Assembly: GCF_000023125.1 (NCBI RefSeq)
Contig: NC_013037.1
Span: 620,001-684,000, forward strand
Reading direction: 5' to 3'
DNA length: 64,000 nt
From: Dyadobacter fermentans DSM 18053
GTDB lineage: Bacteria > Bacteroidota > Bacteroidia > Cytophagales > Spirosomataceae
Shown piece after piece: positions 26,602-35,044 of this stretch. A program made the position numbers and the translations under genes. A model generated the notes under the pieces. That model did not search any database and was not told the origin of the DNA. It saw only the letters and a program-made list of their open reading frames with translations. Within the stretch, counting starts at the first letter, position 1, and each line of letters begins with the position of its first letter.

Positions 26602-27264
26602 TCACTTCAAATGAAATTTTTCCCTCAGGTACTTCGCACATTTGAAGCGCTTCACGGTCGCCGAGGCCTCTGTCATGCCGAGATCGGCGGCGATTTCGCG
26701 CAGCGGGCGCTCGTCTACATAAAACCATTTCAGCATCTTCCGGCAGTCTTCGGCAAGCAGATGAAAAGCCCGGTCCAGCTTCCTGAAATTCCAGCTGCGC
26801 TCATCTTCGTCGAAATCTTGCAGGAGCGGTTCCGGCAGGTCGGCTTCGAATGCAATGCCGTCATCGTCCAGGCCGGAGATCCTGAACGAACTGCTGCGGC
26901 CTTCATCGTCACCGTCGTCGCTGGCAAATTGCCTTTCCAGCCGTATTTCCCCGCGCCGCGACCATTGCTCGAAGCTTTTCTTCCATTGATTGATGTAAAT
27001 GCGGTAGAAATAGGTGGTAATGCGGGTATTCTCCTGAAAAACGAAGGAGCCGTCGCGGATTTTTACGACAAAAATTGCGAGACATTCCTGCAAAAGATCT
27101 TCCGCCTGCTGCTGGTCGCCGCCCCGGTTGAGCACATAGGGAATGCATTGCTGGTGAGTTTGCTGGTACAAACACGCGTATGCCTCGTGCTTTTCTTGAA
27201 GCAGGTCTTCGTAAAACAACCGGTCAGAATCGCGGTAGCGTTTGCAGGACTCTTGGAATGTCAT
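26602..27264 (-). CDS. ECF sigma factor of the caspase/protease cluster
   Basis: A 220-residue sigma-70-family protein. Region 2 (YACLYQQTHQQCIPYVLNRG, QAEDLLQECLAIFV, TTYFYRIYINQWKK) and region 4 (LAEDCRKMLKWFYVDERPL, REIAADLGMTEASATVKRFK) are intact, with an unusually acidic linker (ASDDGDDEGRSSS). It is the first gene of a sigma / anti-sigma-like / PKD lipoprotein unit and is separated from the five protease genes upstream by 238 bases with a hairpin. Start 27264 is the first ATG that leaves a normal region 2; the longer frame to 27327 is unlikely. Confidence 0.88.
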   Translation of the reverse strand: MTFQESCKRYRDSDRLFYEDLLQEKHEAYACLYQQTHQQCIPYVLNRGGDQQQAEDLLQECLAIFVVKIRDGSFVFQENTRITTYFYRIYINQWKKSFEQWSRRGEIRLERQFASDDGDDEGRSSSFRISGLDDDGIAFEADLPEPLLQDFDEDERSWNFRKLDRAFHLLAEDCRKMLKWFYVDERPLREIAADLGMTEASATVKRFKCAKYLREKFHLK

Positions 27265-27320
27265 TCGCCTCGATATTTCTACAAAAAAACAAAAAAGAGC
27301 TGGTTCGGGAAGCCGGTACC

Positions 27321-27328
27321 CAAACATA
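27321..27328 (-). promoter_or_regulatory. Candidate -7 element for the ECF sigma gene
   Basis: Minus strand TATGTTTG, a perfect TAnnTTTG, 57 bases before the sigma-factor ATG. No TTG is found at the expected -33 spacing. Confidence 0.3.
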
Positions 27329-27470
27329 TTGAAAAAAGTAACAAAGCAGTGATAATGTTTTGATGATTATGCGGATAAACCTCAGACCCAAAAAATCGGA
27401 AACGCCCGGGTCCCGGTAGCGGGGCCTGAGCCGAAGGGTTTTTAGGGTTGTGGGTTATTACAAAATTGAA

Positions 27471-27502
27471 GAGCGCCCGACGGTTTCGACGGGCCTCTTT
27501 TT
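27471..27502 (-). terminator. Hairpin at the end of the protease operon
   Basis: GAGCGCCCGACG pairs with CGACGGGCCTC (one bulge, one mismatch) around GTTT. A seven-T run follows on the plus strand, while on the minus strand the tail is only TTCAATTTTG. It sits right at the DUF4384 stop codon, so it is probably a weak or bidirectional terminator. Confidence 0.5.
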
Positions 27503-28960
27503 TTAGAATGCTTTCCGACGCGGCTGTGTCGTGATCGGGATCATTGCTTTCGCTACCTGCCCGTTTTCCGCGCTGCCCGTTGTGAGGTCCACCACATTTT
27601 GAAGATCGTCCAGGATGAATGTAAAGCCGTTTTGCGACTGCGTCTTACCGATCGGCCTGAACTTCCCTTCCGTGGCATAGGCCAGCAGCATTTCGAAGCC
27701 GAACGGCGCGGCGCATTCAAAATGCTCGGGAATGCTGACCCATTTTCCAACCGCCTCGGGCGCGATCGCGAAATCGTCATTTCTGAGCCGCACAAGGTTT
27801 TTAGCCGCATCCTGGTAAATCATCCGCACGGTGCACGGCCTGTTGGCACGCACTTTCACCGTCATGGTGTCGCCCTCGCGGTAGGATTGCGGTCCGAAAC
27901 CTTTGTTGGTCACCACTTCGAGCACCAGTGCGTCGGGGCTGCCCTTTTCTTGCCTTGCAGCGGTAATGGCCTGTACCCGCAAGGCTTCCCGGATGAGCGG
28001 TTCTGCGGGCGCTATGTCCGTATCGGAAATGTTTGATAACAGCATTTGGGCTTCAATGGCCGGGCTTGCGGGGCTGTCGCGGTGGCCGAAGAGCTGTATT
28101 CCGATGGTCAGCAAATCGCCCGATTTCCGGTAACTGCCTCGTAGTTTCAATAACGGTCCTGCGCTGCCGGGGGCGAAGTCTGTCTCCATGTCGCTCCGCA
28201 GCTTCGCGAGCGACGATTTGAGCATGCCGGTCAGTTGCCTGGAAAAATCGTTGGAAATACCGAGGCCGTCAAAGGTAATTTCTTCTACGGCCATTTTCCT
28301 GGTTGCATTCCGGTCGATCGAACGGTTAATTTTGCGTGCAAGTTCATCGATCGTTTCCGGCATTGTAAGGTATGCGAGCGGATGGCGCTGGCTGGTAAGC
28401 GGAGTCGTATTGTCACTTTTTTCGCGCCAATCCGTGTCCCAGAACGCGATACCGGCATGCGCGACCTGTTTGCCATTCATTTGCATTAAAACGCCCGCGC
28501 GGAAGGGCACATTTTCCAGTTGCAGTCGCTGCCGGTCGTCATAGCTACCGAAAAGTGACTTTTTCCCGTAAAACAGCACGAGATAACCTCCCGTCACCGT
28601 CCTGAACTCTGCTTCTTCCCATTCGAAAAGGCACGCCAGTCCGCTTTTTCGGTAGCGTGTGAACGCCATGCGCTGGTATTCGTCGAAACTGATGGTTTTG
28701 GAAATGCTGCTGCCGGGCACCAGGTCGTTTTCAAAGCGCGCGTCGCGCCGCACGCTGGCACGCATGCGCCGCGCGGCTTCGTTTCGTTCCGCGGCATCGG
28801 TTACGTAAGGGTTTGCAAGCAGGCTGAATGCCGATTCGAAGTCCTTCAAAACCTGCCGGGCGTGCTCCGTTGCTTTGGTCCGCTCGCCAATGCCGGGCTG
28901 CTGCGCATAGGAAGTATGCAGAAAGAGAAGCAATGTCAATGCGAGCAGCAGCCGTTTCAT
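27503..28960 (-). CDS. Exported DUF4384-domain protein
   Basis: A 485-residue protein with a signal peptide (about 1-19, ending SYAQ) and no membrane anchor. Residues 20-330 are a mixed region of unknown fold (LVLFYGKKSLFGSYDDR, ITFDGLGISNDFSRQL). The last 140 residues match DUF4384 (YREGDTMTVKVRANRPCTV, then LVRLRNDDFAIAP), a beta-rich domain found fused to caspase-like proteases, kinases and C1 peptidases. No catalytic motif is visible, so a binding or scaffold role is more likely. It starts 18 bases after the caspase gene and should be co-transcribed with it. Confidence 0.8.
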   Translation of the reverse strand: MKRLLLALTLLLFLHTSYAQQPGIGERTKATEHARQVLKDFESAFSLLANPYVTDAAERNEAARRMRASVRRDARFENDLVPGSSISKTISFDEYQRMAFTRYRKSGLACLFEWEEAEFRTVTGGYLVLFYGKKSLFGSYDDRQRLQLENVPFRAGVLMQMNGKQVAHAGIAFWDTDWREKSDNTTPLTSQRHPLAYLTMPETIDELARKINRSIDRNATRKMAVEEITFDGLGISNDFSRQLTGMLKSSLAKLRSDMETDFAPGSAGPLLKLRGSYRKSGDLLTIGIQLFGHRDSPASPAIEAQMLLSNISDTDIAPAEPLIREALRVQAITAARQEKGSPDALVLEVVTNKGFGPQSYREGDTMTVKVRANRPCTVRMIYQDAAKNLVRLRNDDFAIAPEAVGKWVSIPEHFECAAPFGFEMLLAYATEGKFRPIGKTQSQNGFTFILDDLQNVVDLTTGSAENGQVAKAMIPITTQPRRKAF

Positions 28961-28978
28961 AGCTTGAATGTGAGGCTA

Positions 28979-30244
28979 TTACTTGCTTTTGTTGAGGATT
29001 ACCTCACGGGTGAGCAGGCTGTTTTCCATCGGCACCTGCTGCCGGTTAGTGAGCTCCATCACGCGGATGCGCACGGTGCGGAAAATGTCTTCGAGGCGCA
29101 GGCCCGGAACGTCGAGCGCTTTCAGCAGTTCGGCGGTGTAGGGGCTGTTGGTGCCATCGCCATCGAGGGCGGTGAAGCCGGGTTTGGTCGAGAAGGTGAT
29201 GAGTGAGCCGGGAGGCGCGCTCATGCTGGCCAGACCTCTGGCGCCGGAGCCGCGCGTCCAGCTGCGGCTGAGCGGGTTATCGCGGCAGGCGTCGAGGATC
29301 ATGATATTGGTACGCTGCGAATGCTCGTCCGCGGCCGACATCTGGTCCAGCACATCGTCTGCCGACACGGCCAGTACCTTCAATTCCATCTCCGAGCGGG
29401 GATTAATGTCCACCGGCACGAGGTAATTTCTACCACCCACCTGAATGCCGTGACCCGCGTAGTAAAACAGCGCCACTTCCAGGTCCTGGTCCTGAATGCT
29501 GCTTCCGAATGCTGCCACAGCGGCACGCAGGTCGCCCTGCCGGGCATCAATCCGCTCAATCACCTCAAATCCGAGCCCGGTGAGTTTGCGGGTGATTGCT
29601 TTGGCGTCGTTCTCAGGATTTTGCAGCTGTGAACCTGCCTGGTAGGACGAGTTGCCCACCACGAGAGCAATGCGCTTCGGATTTTTGCTGTAAACGATCG
29701 TCAGCGTATCCGAGCTGCTGTTTCCCGACGCATTACCGGCCAGTATCCTCACATTGTTCTTCCCCTCACGCAGCGTGATCTGCTGGGAAATGTAAACGCC
29801 GCCAAGGCAGCCTTCGGCCTGGGCAGGCACCGTTCTGAACGACCGTGTAGCCGCAGCCGGCGCGCCGTTCACCTCGATTGTGATATTGCTTGCTTCGTTC
29901 AATATGCAGGCGCTGATGCCGGCCTGGGGCTTGTCGCTGAATGAAATGTTGGTCAGCCATTTGATATCCGGCTTGCTGCCCGCGTCGAATGCATTGAAAA
30001 GGTCCCGCGTGCCGTTGGCATAAACAATGCCGGCCAGCTCTTTTACAGGAATGGACAAAAGATCCTTTTCAGTTTCGGAATTGTATTTCACAATGTCGGG
30101 ATAAACTTCCTTCACCGTCGCTACTTTCTTTTCCCGGGTTCTCAGATAAAGCGTGTCGGATGGTGCATTGCTTTCGGCAGCGACCTCCTGGTGCGGGGAG
30201 AAAGCCAGGCATAGGGCCGCGAAAATTGTAAAAAGCTTAATCAT
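28979..30244 (-). CDS. Exported caspase-like protease (peptidase C14 family)
   Basis: A 421-residue protein with a signal peptide (about 1-23). Residues 28-80 form a small module (TLYLRTREKKVATVKE, then PVKELAGIVYANG) that also occurs in the next gene upstream. A beta domain follows (about 90-190). The caspase-like domain begins at KRIALVVGNSSYQAG and carries the dyad His265 in YYAGHG and Cys320 in DACRDNP, both intact. Basic-residue (metacaspase-like) specificity is the family norm but cannot be read here. The signal peptide places the protease in the periplasm or outside. Neighbours: 26 bases after the module-sharing membrane protein, 18 bases before the DUF4384 protein. Confidence 0.92.
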   Translation of the reverse strand: MIKLFTIFAALCLAFSPHQEVAAESNAPSDTLYLRTREKKVATVKEVYPDIVKYNSETEKDLLSIPVKELAGIVYANGTRDLFNAFDAGSKPDIKWLTNISFSDKPQAGISACILNEASNITIEVNGAPAAATRSFRTVPAQAEGCLGGVYISQQITLREGKNNVRILAGNASGNSSSDTLTIVYSKNPKRIALVVGNSSYQAGSQLQNPENDAKAITRKLTGLGFEVIERIDARQGDLRAAVAAFGSSIQDQDLEVALFYYAGHGIQVGGRNYLVPVDINPRSEMELKVLAVSADDVLDQMSAADEHSQRTNIMILDACRDNPLSRSWTRGSGARGLASMSAPPGSLITFSTKPGFTALDGDGTNSPYTAELLKALDVPGLRLEDIFRTVRIRVMELTNRQQVPMENSLLTREVILNKSK

Positions 30245-30270
30245 GCCGTTTGAACTGATGTGAATGGGTA

Positions 30271-31074
30271 TTAAAATGAAAGCGCGATCCGGATGCCCGC
30301 CGTTTTGCGCCCCGACTGGTAAAATGGCCTTACCGACAATGTCTTCCGCTTTTGGGCCAGCTCCTCGCGCGCCTTTCTCGCGATTTTTACGTTCCGGATA
30401 CCGAGCCAGTCAAGTGCCAGCCCGCCAACCACGGCCGCCGCCCCGAAATAAATGCCCGGAGAAGCGAATTTGGCAAAACTTTCCTGCTTTTGAAGGTCGC
30501 CCGCGGGCGGGGCTTTTTCGTAATTGGCGCGGTACCAGGCGGTGTAGGCGTCGTTCGTGGCTTGTATTTCGCGCTTGTAGTTGCCATAATCGCCGTTCAG
30601 TTTGATCAGCGTCACTGCCCCGGCTATCATGGCTGCCGTGCCGGCGGTCAGGAAAATGGTCCCGCGCTTTTTGTACTGTGCGGCCTTTTGTTCGAGGAGT
30701 TTTATATCGATTACCGCGGCTTCGGTAGCGGTTGCAGTTGATACTGCTGGTGCCGGGATGTTGTCGTTAGATGCTGCTGTTGTTGGTGCGCCTGCCGTCT
30801 CCCGTGCCATTTTAAGCGGCTCGCCTTTTTGTTCGGTGGTGTTCTGGTATTCGATTTTAAGAACGTCGGAGCGGAAAATGAAGTAATCGGGGCCGTTCGG
30901 GTTGTCGGATCTTTTGTAGCGGACATATTTTGCATCCGTGCCTAGCACTTTGGCGTCAATTTGTTTGCCGTCTCTGACGATGATCTTATCCTGCGCGCTC
31001 GCTGCGGTTGAAACGATCATGCAAAGAAGTACTATCCAAACGGGCCTTGGGAGTCGTTTTCCGGGGGAATGCAT
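30271..31074 (-). CDS. Membrane protein of unknown function sharing a module with the caspase
   Basis: A 267-residue protein. Signal peptide or N-terminal anchor (about 10-27; VWIVLLCMIVSTAASAQ), then a 50-residue module (KIIVRDGKQIDAKVLGTDAK, PDYFIFRSDVLKIEYQN) of the same pattern as the N-terminus of the adjacent caspase: hydrophobic strand, G-x-x-I/V-x-A-K-V, Y-x-x-V-x-Y, then V-x-x-I-x-Y. A Thr/Ala-rich linker leads to two hydrophobic helices (TIFLTAGTAAMIAGAVTL and GIYFGAAAVVGGLALDWL) and a basic C-terminus. No family is recognised beyond the module. The start is taken at ATG 31074, not at the longer frame from 31131. Confidence 0.7.
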   Translation of the reverse strand: MHSPGKRLPRPVWIVLLCMIVSTAASAQDKIIVRDGKQIDAKVLGTDAKYVRYKRSDNPNGPDYFIFRSDVLKIEYQNTTEQKGEPLKMARETAGAPTTAASNDNIPAPAVSTATATEAAVIDIKLLEQKAAQYKKRGTIFLTAGTAAMIAGAVTLIKLNGDYGNYKREIQATNDAYTAWYRANYEKAPPAGDLQKQESFAKFASPGIYFGAAAVVGGLALDWLGIRNVKIARKAREELAQKRKTLSVRPFYQSGRKTAGIRIALSF

Positions 31075-31187
31075 GCTGCAAAAACCAATTGTTTTGCCTT
31101 TTCTGTGACTGGTAGAGAAAGACTTGTCCAAAACGACAGCGATTGTTGGGTTATAACTGGATTTAAAAATAAGAAAATGCCGTCAAT

Positions 31188-32651
31188 TTATTGGTGTATG
31201 ATCTTAACTAGTACCGGAACAACGCTGCCTTTCGGAGCGCCTTTCACTTCGTAGGAAATTTTTCCGGGCGCGTAGGAAATGGCTTTTGGAGAGATAAATT
31301 CTTCTCCCAATGCGGAAAAGGCTTTTTGCACGATGGTACCGTCGGCATTTTTAATTCTTGCGGCCAGTTCTTCGAGGTTCAGCTCGTTTTGAGAAATAAA
31401 TACAATGAAATAATCTTCGCCCGTCATGTCGTCGAGCGTGAAGGAACTATGCGGGGAAGGCATCAGCATCTGGCTGTTGGCGGGGACCACGGCGCTTGTG
31501 ATCATTTCTTCCGAATTGTCGGGAAACAGCGCCGAAACCCGGTTCTCCTTGTCGGACCCGAGAATGTAAACATACGATTGCCGGCTGTTGCTGATCACCA
31601 TCTTGAATCGCGTGCCCGAAGCATGGGGCTGGCTCATGGTGTAGGTAAGCATTTCGGTTTTTGGTTGTCCCATGGTTACCTGGGCACCTTTCGAAACGGT
31701 CGAATGGACGGCCATAGCGCCGCTTCCGGTGAGAAAATCAATGTCTCCCTGCATTGCTATCGTCTGCGGTTGCGGCCTGGCGGGCGGTTCGGTGTAGATC
31801 TGGTAGGCGTTCTTGATGAAGCGGGCCAGGTCGCCGTATTTAGCCCAAATGTAACCGCCGCTTCCCCACGCCGTGCCCCAGCTGTTGGCGATCAGGAACG
31901 AGCCTTCGTTCACATGATCGTCGTAGCCGATGATGGCCAGCGAATGGCCTCCGATGGCATTGGCGGCCGATTCGCCCGGTGCCGGCTGCCAGTTTTCGCC
32001 GGTAGCGTCTATGAAGGATGGCGGTACGAGCATGCCGGTGAGCACGGCACTTTTGCTTTCCACCAGCGCTGATTTGATGGCATGAATGCGCTGCGCCGCG
32101 GTAAAGCTGCTGTCGCCCGGACTGAAAAGTGTGGCGTAATCGGCGATTTTGTAGTTGGTAGCCTTGTCGTCGCATTGGTCGTAACGGACCGTGCAATTCC
32201 CCGGCGCGCAGCTCAGGAACGCCGATCCTTTCGTTTTCATCACTTCCAGCGCGTCTTCAAGGTAAACGCCATCCGCACAGCCGTTATCCTGTCCCGAACG
32301 GATCTGCCCGTAGAGCCAGCCGGGCGAGAATGCCGTAGCGGTGATCCTGGCCGGCTGACCTGTGAGTCCCTGTTTGCCAGCTTCCATGACCGTGCGCATG
32401 TAGTATGCCGCCGACCAGCCCACACACGTCCCGTCCATGCCCTGGTCGCCGATTTCCGGCATCAGGCTTCGCAGGCTGAATGAGGCCGGTAATACGCCTT
32501 TGAATACAATATTGGGTGACTTGCGCGGGAGGCGCAGGTACCGCGCGTCGTCCATTTTCAGGCCCATGCCGCGTTTTTGCGCCAGCGATTCCGACGCCGG
32601 AAGCAGCAAGGCCAGCACATACACGACGGCAAATAGGAAAGAGGGCTTCAT
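31188..32651 (-). CDS. Exported papain-like (C1) cysteine protease with DUF4384-like C-terminus
   Basis: A 487-residue protein with a signal peptide (about 1-25, ending SLAQ). The C1 domain (about 50-285) has the full catalytic set: Gln in GDQG, Cys76 in DGTCVGWSAAY, His236 in GGHSLAIIGYDD and Asn256 in IANSWGTAWG. No inhibitory propeptide of normal length precedes it (about 40 residues between signal and domain). The C-terminal part (about 320-440) contains SYVYILGSDKENRVSALFP, a DUF4384-type signature, linking it to the DUF4384 protein of the same cluster. It lies between the two halves of the caspase cluster with gaps of 56 and 113 bases. ATG 32651 begins the signal peptide. Confidence 0.92.
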   Translation of the reverse strand: MKPSFLFAVVYVLALLLPASESLAQKRGMGLKMDDARYLRLPRKSPNIVFKGVLPASFSLRSLMPEIGDQGMDGTCVGWSAAYYMRTVMEAGKQGLTGQPARITATAFSPGWLYGQIRSGQDNGCADGVYLEDALEVMKTKGSAFLSCAPGNCTVRYDQCDDKATNYKIADYATLFSPGDSSFTAAQRIHAIKSALVESKSAVLTGMLVPPSFIDATGENWQPAPGESAANAIGGHSLAIIGYDDHVNEGSFLIANSWGTAWGSGGYIWAKYGDLARFIKNAYQIYTEPPARPQPQTIAMQGDIDFLTGSGAMAVHSTVSKGAQVTMGQPKTEMLTYTMSQPHASGTRFKMVISNSRQSYVYILGSDKENRVSALFPDNSEEMITSAVVPANSQMLMPSPHSSFTLDDMTGEDYFIVFISQNELNLEELAARIKNADGTIVQKAFSALGEEFISPKAISYAPGKISYEVKGAPKGSVVPVLVKIIHQ

Positions 32652-32707
32652 TCGGGTAATATCAATGGAAGTTGAAATGCTCAAAAAAATCCGGGCATAG
32701 TGGCTTG

Positions 32708-33874
32708 CTACCGGAAACCTGCAATCGGCACGGTGTCATCGACGGTAATCGTTTTCAGCCCGGCCTTTGTCGCGGCGTCATAGGAGGTAATTTCCACCTT
32801 GTCGAATTTGACATACAGGAGATTTTTGAAATAAATCTTGACCGGGACACCGAATGTGGTGCCGTCCCTGCGCGCCACCTGCACCTGAGGCGATCGCCGT
32901 TTGCCGTTTTGCATATAATCCTTTCCGAACAGGCTCACGGCCATTTCCACGGCCTGCTCGCGTTCCGCGGCGGGAAGCTTTTTGTCGGCGATGATGGAAA
33001 TGTAGCGTTGCAGGTCCACCACTTGCACCCGGGCCCGCGTGTTTGCGACGCTACTCCCGGACGCTCCAATCCGCTCGGGGAAGTTGCCGATCCATTGCGA
33101 ATGATGCCTGACAGAATCTGGGAAGTTTTTCAGGCTTTCCTGCAACCGGTTTTCGGCATCGGCCAGCAGCTTTTCCCAGGAAGCTTGCTTGTCTTTGCTG
33201 CCGGCATAGGCGAGCGCCTGCATCCAGTGGTTGCTGTAAAAACTGCCTTCCCGGGGATGTGCAGTCGCTTTTTCACCCTTTTTGGCACTGCTGATGAGCA
33301 GGTCGCCATTGGCTTGCACAAAAAGCTGGCGGAGCATTTCGGTGTCCTTTGTAACCGTAATGCCCCGTGTGGCGGGCGGCGTTGGGCCTGTCACGAGGTT
33401 ATTGCAGCAATCGCCGAATGTGAGGCAGAATCGCGGATTTTTGTCCCGTAAGAGGCCGTGGATGATTTCGAGTTCAAGATTTTCGTCTTTCAGGTAAAGC
33501 ACCGGGAAGCGGCTGCTGTCGGCGTCGTTGCTGATCCCGTGGCCGGTGTAGTAGAAAAAAATGATGTCCTCCGGCTTGCATTCGATGTTTGAAATAGCCG
33601 CCTGAATGCCAGCTTTCCCAAACTTTTCCTGATCGCAGACGATCTCCCGGTAATTGTATTCGATTTTTTTGGAAATGCTCCGCAATGTGCCCGACATTTC
33701 TTCCAGGTCTTTTTGACAACCCGAGCCGATCGCGGGATCGCGGGTGTCGGCCACGAGTACGGCGTAAAACGACTGGCCGGGGCATAGCGGGCCTGTCAGA
33801 AGTAATGCTGCCGTCAGCCAGCATGCGCCGGCACGGCGTGTGAAGTGGTTAATGATCTTGGTTAAGCCTTGCAT
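32708..33874 (-). CDS. Second exported caspase-like protease (C14 family)
   Basis: A 388-residue protein with a signal peptide (about 15-34). A caspase-like domain starts at FYAVLVADTRDPAIGSG; the catalytic His is H112 in YYTGHG. The nucleophile region reads FGDCCNNL with adjacent Cys156 and Cys157; alignment to the common DACR pattern makes Cys157 the probable nucleophile. A helical region and a C-terminal beta part (about 330-388) of unknown type follow. It is the promoter-proximal gene of the minus-strand protease run. The frame starts at a GTG four residues earlier; ATG 33874 is used. It is clearly divergent from the caspase at 28979, so the pair is not a recent duplication. Confidence 0.85.
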   Translation of the reverse strand: MQGLTKIINHFTRRAGACWLTAALLLTGPLCPGQSFYAVLVADTRDPAIGSGCQKDLEEMSGTLRSISKKIEYNYREIVCDQEKFGKAGIQAAISNIECKPEDIIFFYYTGHGISNDADSSRFPVLYLKDENLELEIIHGLLRDKNPRFCLTFGDCCNNLVTGPTPPATRGITVTKDTEMLRQLFVQANGDLLISSAKKGEKATAHPREGSFYSNHWMQALAYAGSKDKQASWEKLLADAENRLQESLKNFPDSVRHHSQWIGNFPERIGASGSSVANTRARVQVVDLQRYISIIADKKLPAAEREQAVEMAVSLFGKDYMQNGKRRSPQVQVARRDGTTFGVPVKIYFKNLLYVKFDKVEITSYDAATKAGLKTITVDDTVPIAGFR

Positions 33875-33989
33875 ATGCTTTCTCACGAATGTTCAGCTTT
33901 GCCATGCGCTTTGTGTCCGATTCACCCCCGGCTGAACAATTAAATAGCGATATACTGAAAATAAATGAATCGCCGCGACTATTTTTTTG

Positions 33990-34820
33990 CTAGCCTTTCT
34001 CCGGCCCCGAACTTGCCCAGATCATTTCCGGGTGATCCACCGGTTTTTCTCCCCTGTACATTCTCGTAAAGCGCCGCTGTTCTTCCAGTCCGTGTGCTTT
34101 TGCCCATCGCAATGCAGGTTTGTTGGGCACAGGAATGTCCATAAACACCGGCATTCCGCTGAAATGTGCGAGCAGGGCGTCACAAAGCTGCCTGCCGGCT
34201 TCGGGCGTAGAGGCTACGGCGGGGCCGAGCTGTATGGCATTGCGTCCCTTGCGAGAGCCCGCGTAGGCGAGTTCGTCGTCGAATATGGAGTGGAAAAATG
34301 CGTTGTTTTCTGCCAATGCATGCAAAAATGCGCCTCGCTGGCCTCCGGTGACGCGGGAATCCAGGTCGAGGATCGGCTGGTCGCGGGTGTCGTGCGTCCA
34401 GCGGGTGGCGTCGGCCTCGGCGGTGGGTTTGGCAATGCCTTTCAGGCGCACCACTTCGTATTCCGCCGCGAAGCCAAGTTTTTCGTAAAGCGGCTTCCCA
34501 AGATCGGTCGCGTCCAGCCGCTGGGTTGCCACTCCGAGGTGATCCAGGTGCGACATGGCATGTTCCATGAGCGATTTCCCGACCCCCTGGCCCCGGGCGG
34601 CTGTATCCACCAGCATCATCGCGATCCACGCCACACTGCCGAAGACGCACGTCGTGACCGTTCCCGCCGGGTTGCCATTATGCTCGGCGAGAAAACAGCC
34701 TCCGGGATGCAAGGCAAGTGCCCGCTGCCAGTCGGTTTCCAGCTGGTTCCAGCCCGCCTGTTGCACGAGGTGCATTCCAAACGGAATATCGGTGGTTTGC
34801 ATAGGTCTGATGCTGGTCAT
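33990..34820 (-). CDS. GNAT N-acetyltransferase with C-terminal GNAT-like half
   Basis: A 276-residue cytoplasmic enzyme. The N-terminal GNAT domain has the acetyl-CoA loop RGQGVGKSLMEHA and the following KPLYEKLGF motif. The second half (about 150-276; GAFLHALAENNAFFHSIF, PVFMDIPVPNKPALRWAKAHG) is a degenerate GNAT-like domain seen in two-domain members of the family. It transfers an acetyl group from acetyl-CoA to an unknown amine. Start 34820 is preferred over the longer frame to 34895. It stands alone between the caspase cluster and the response regulator. Confidence 0.87.
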   Translation of the reverse strand: MTSIRPMQTTDIPFGMHLVQQAGWNQLETDWQRALALHPGGCFLAEHNGNPAGTVTTCVFGSVAWIAMMLVDTAARGQGVGKSLMEHAMSHLDHLGVATQRLDATDLGKPLYEKLGFAAEYEVVRLKGIAKPTAEADATRWTHDTRDQPILDLDSRVTGGQRGAFLHALAENNAFFHSIFDDELAYAGSRKGRNAIQLGPAVASTPEAGRQLCDALLAHFSGMPVFMDIPVPNKPALRWAKAHGLEEQRRFTRMYRGEKPVDHPEMIWASSGPEKG

Positions 34821-35044
34821 ATGGTCAGAATAGGGTTGCGTATATAACAAATAGTTAGAAATTGATGACCATAATGCGCTTTTCTTGGCAGGCATTTTAA
34901 ATAATTGATAATTAAATAATTATGTTAAAATGCCAGGATATTTAATTAAAATCTAATCCATAATATCGGTATCGGCAAGTTCTGAATGCAAATCTTTGTG
35001 TCGCCGCTGGCTCTTCTTTTGACGCAAACCTGATCCGAACATGT

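Noticed and set aside
25650..33874. Reading the caspase cluster as a CBASS-, gasdermin- or type III CRISPR-linked defence island
   Set aside because: No nucleotide cyclase, gasdermin, CRISPR or nuclease gene is present, and the proteases carry signal peptides, so a cytoplasmic abortive-infection role does not fit.
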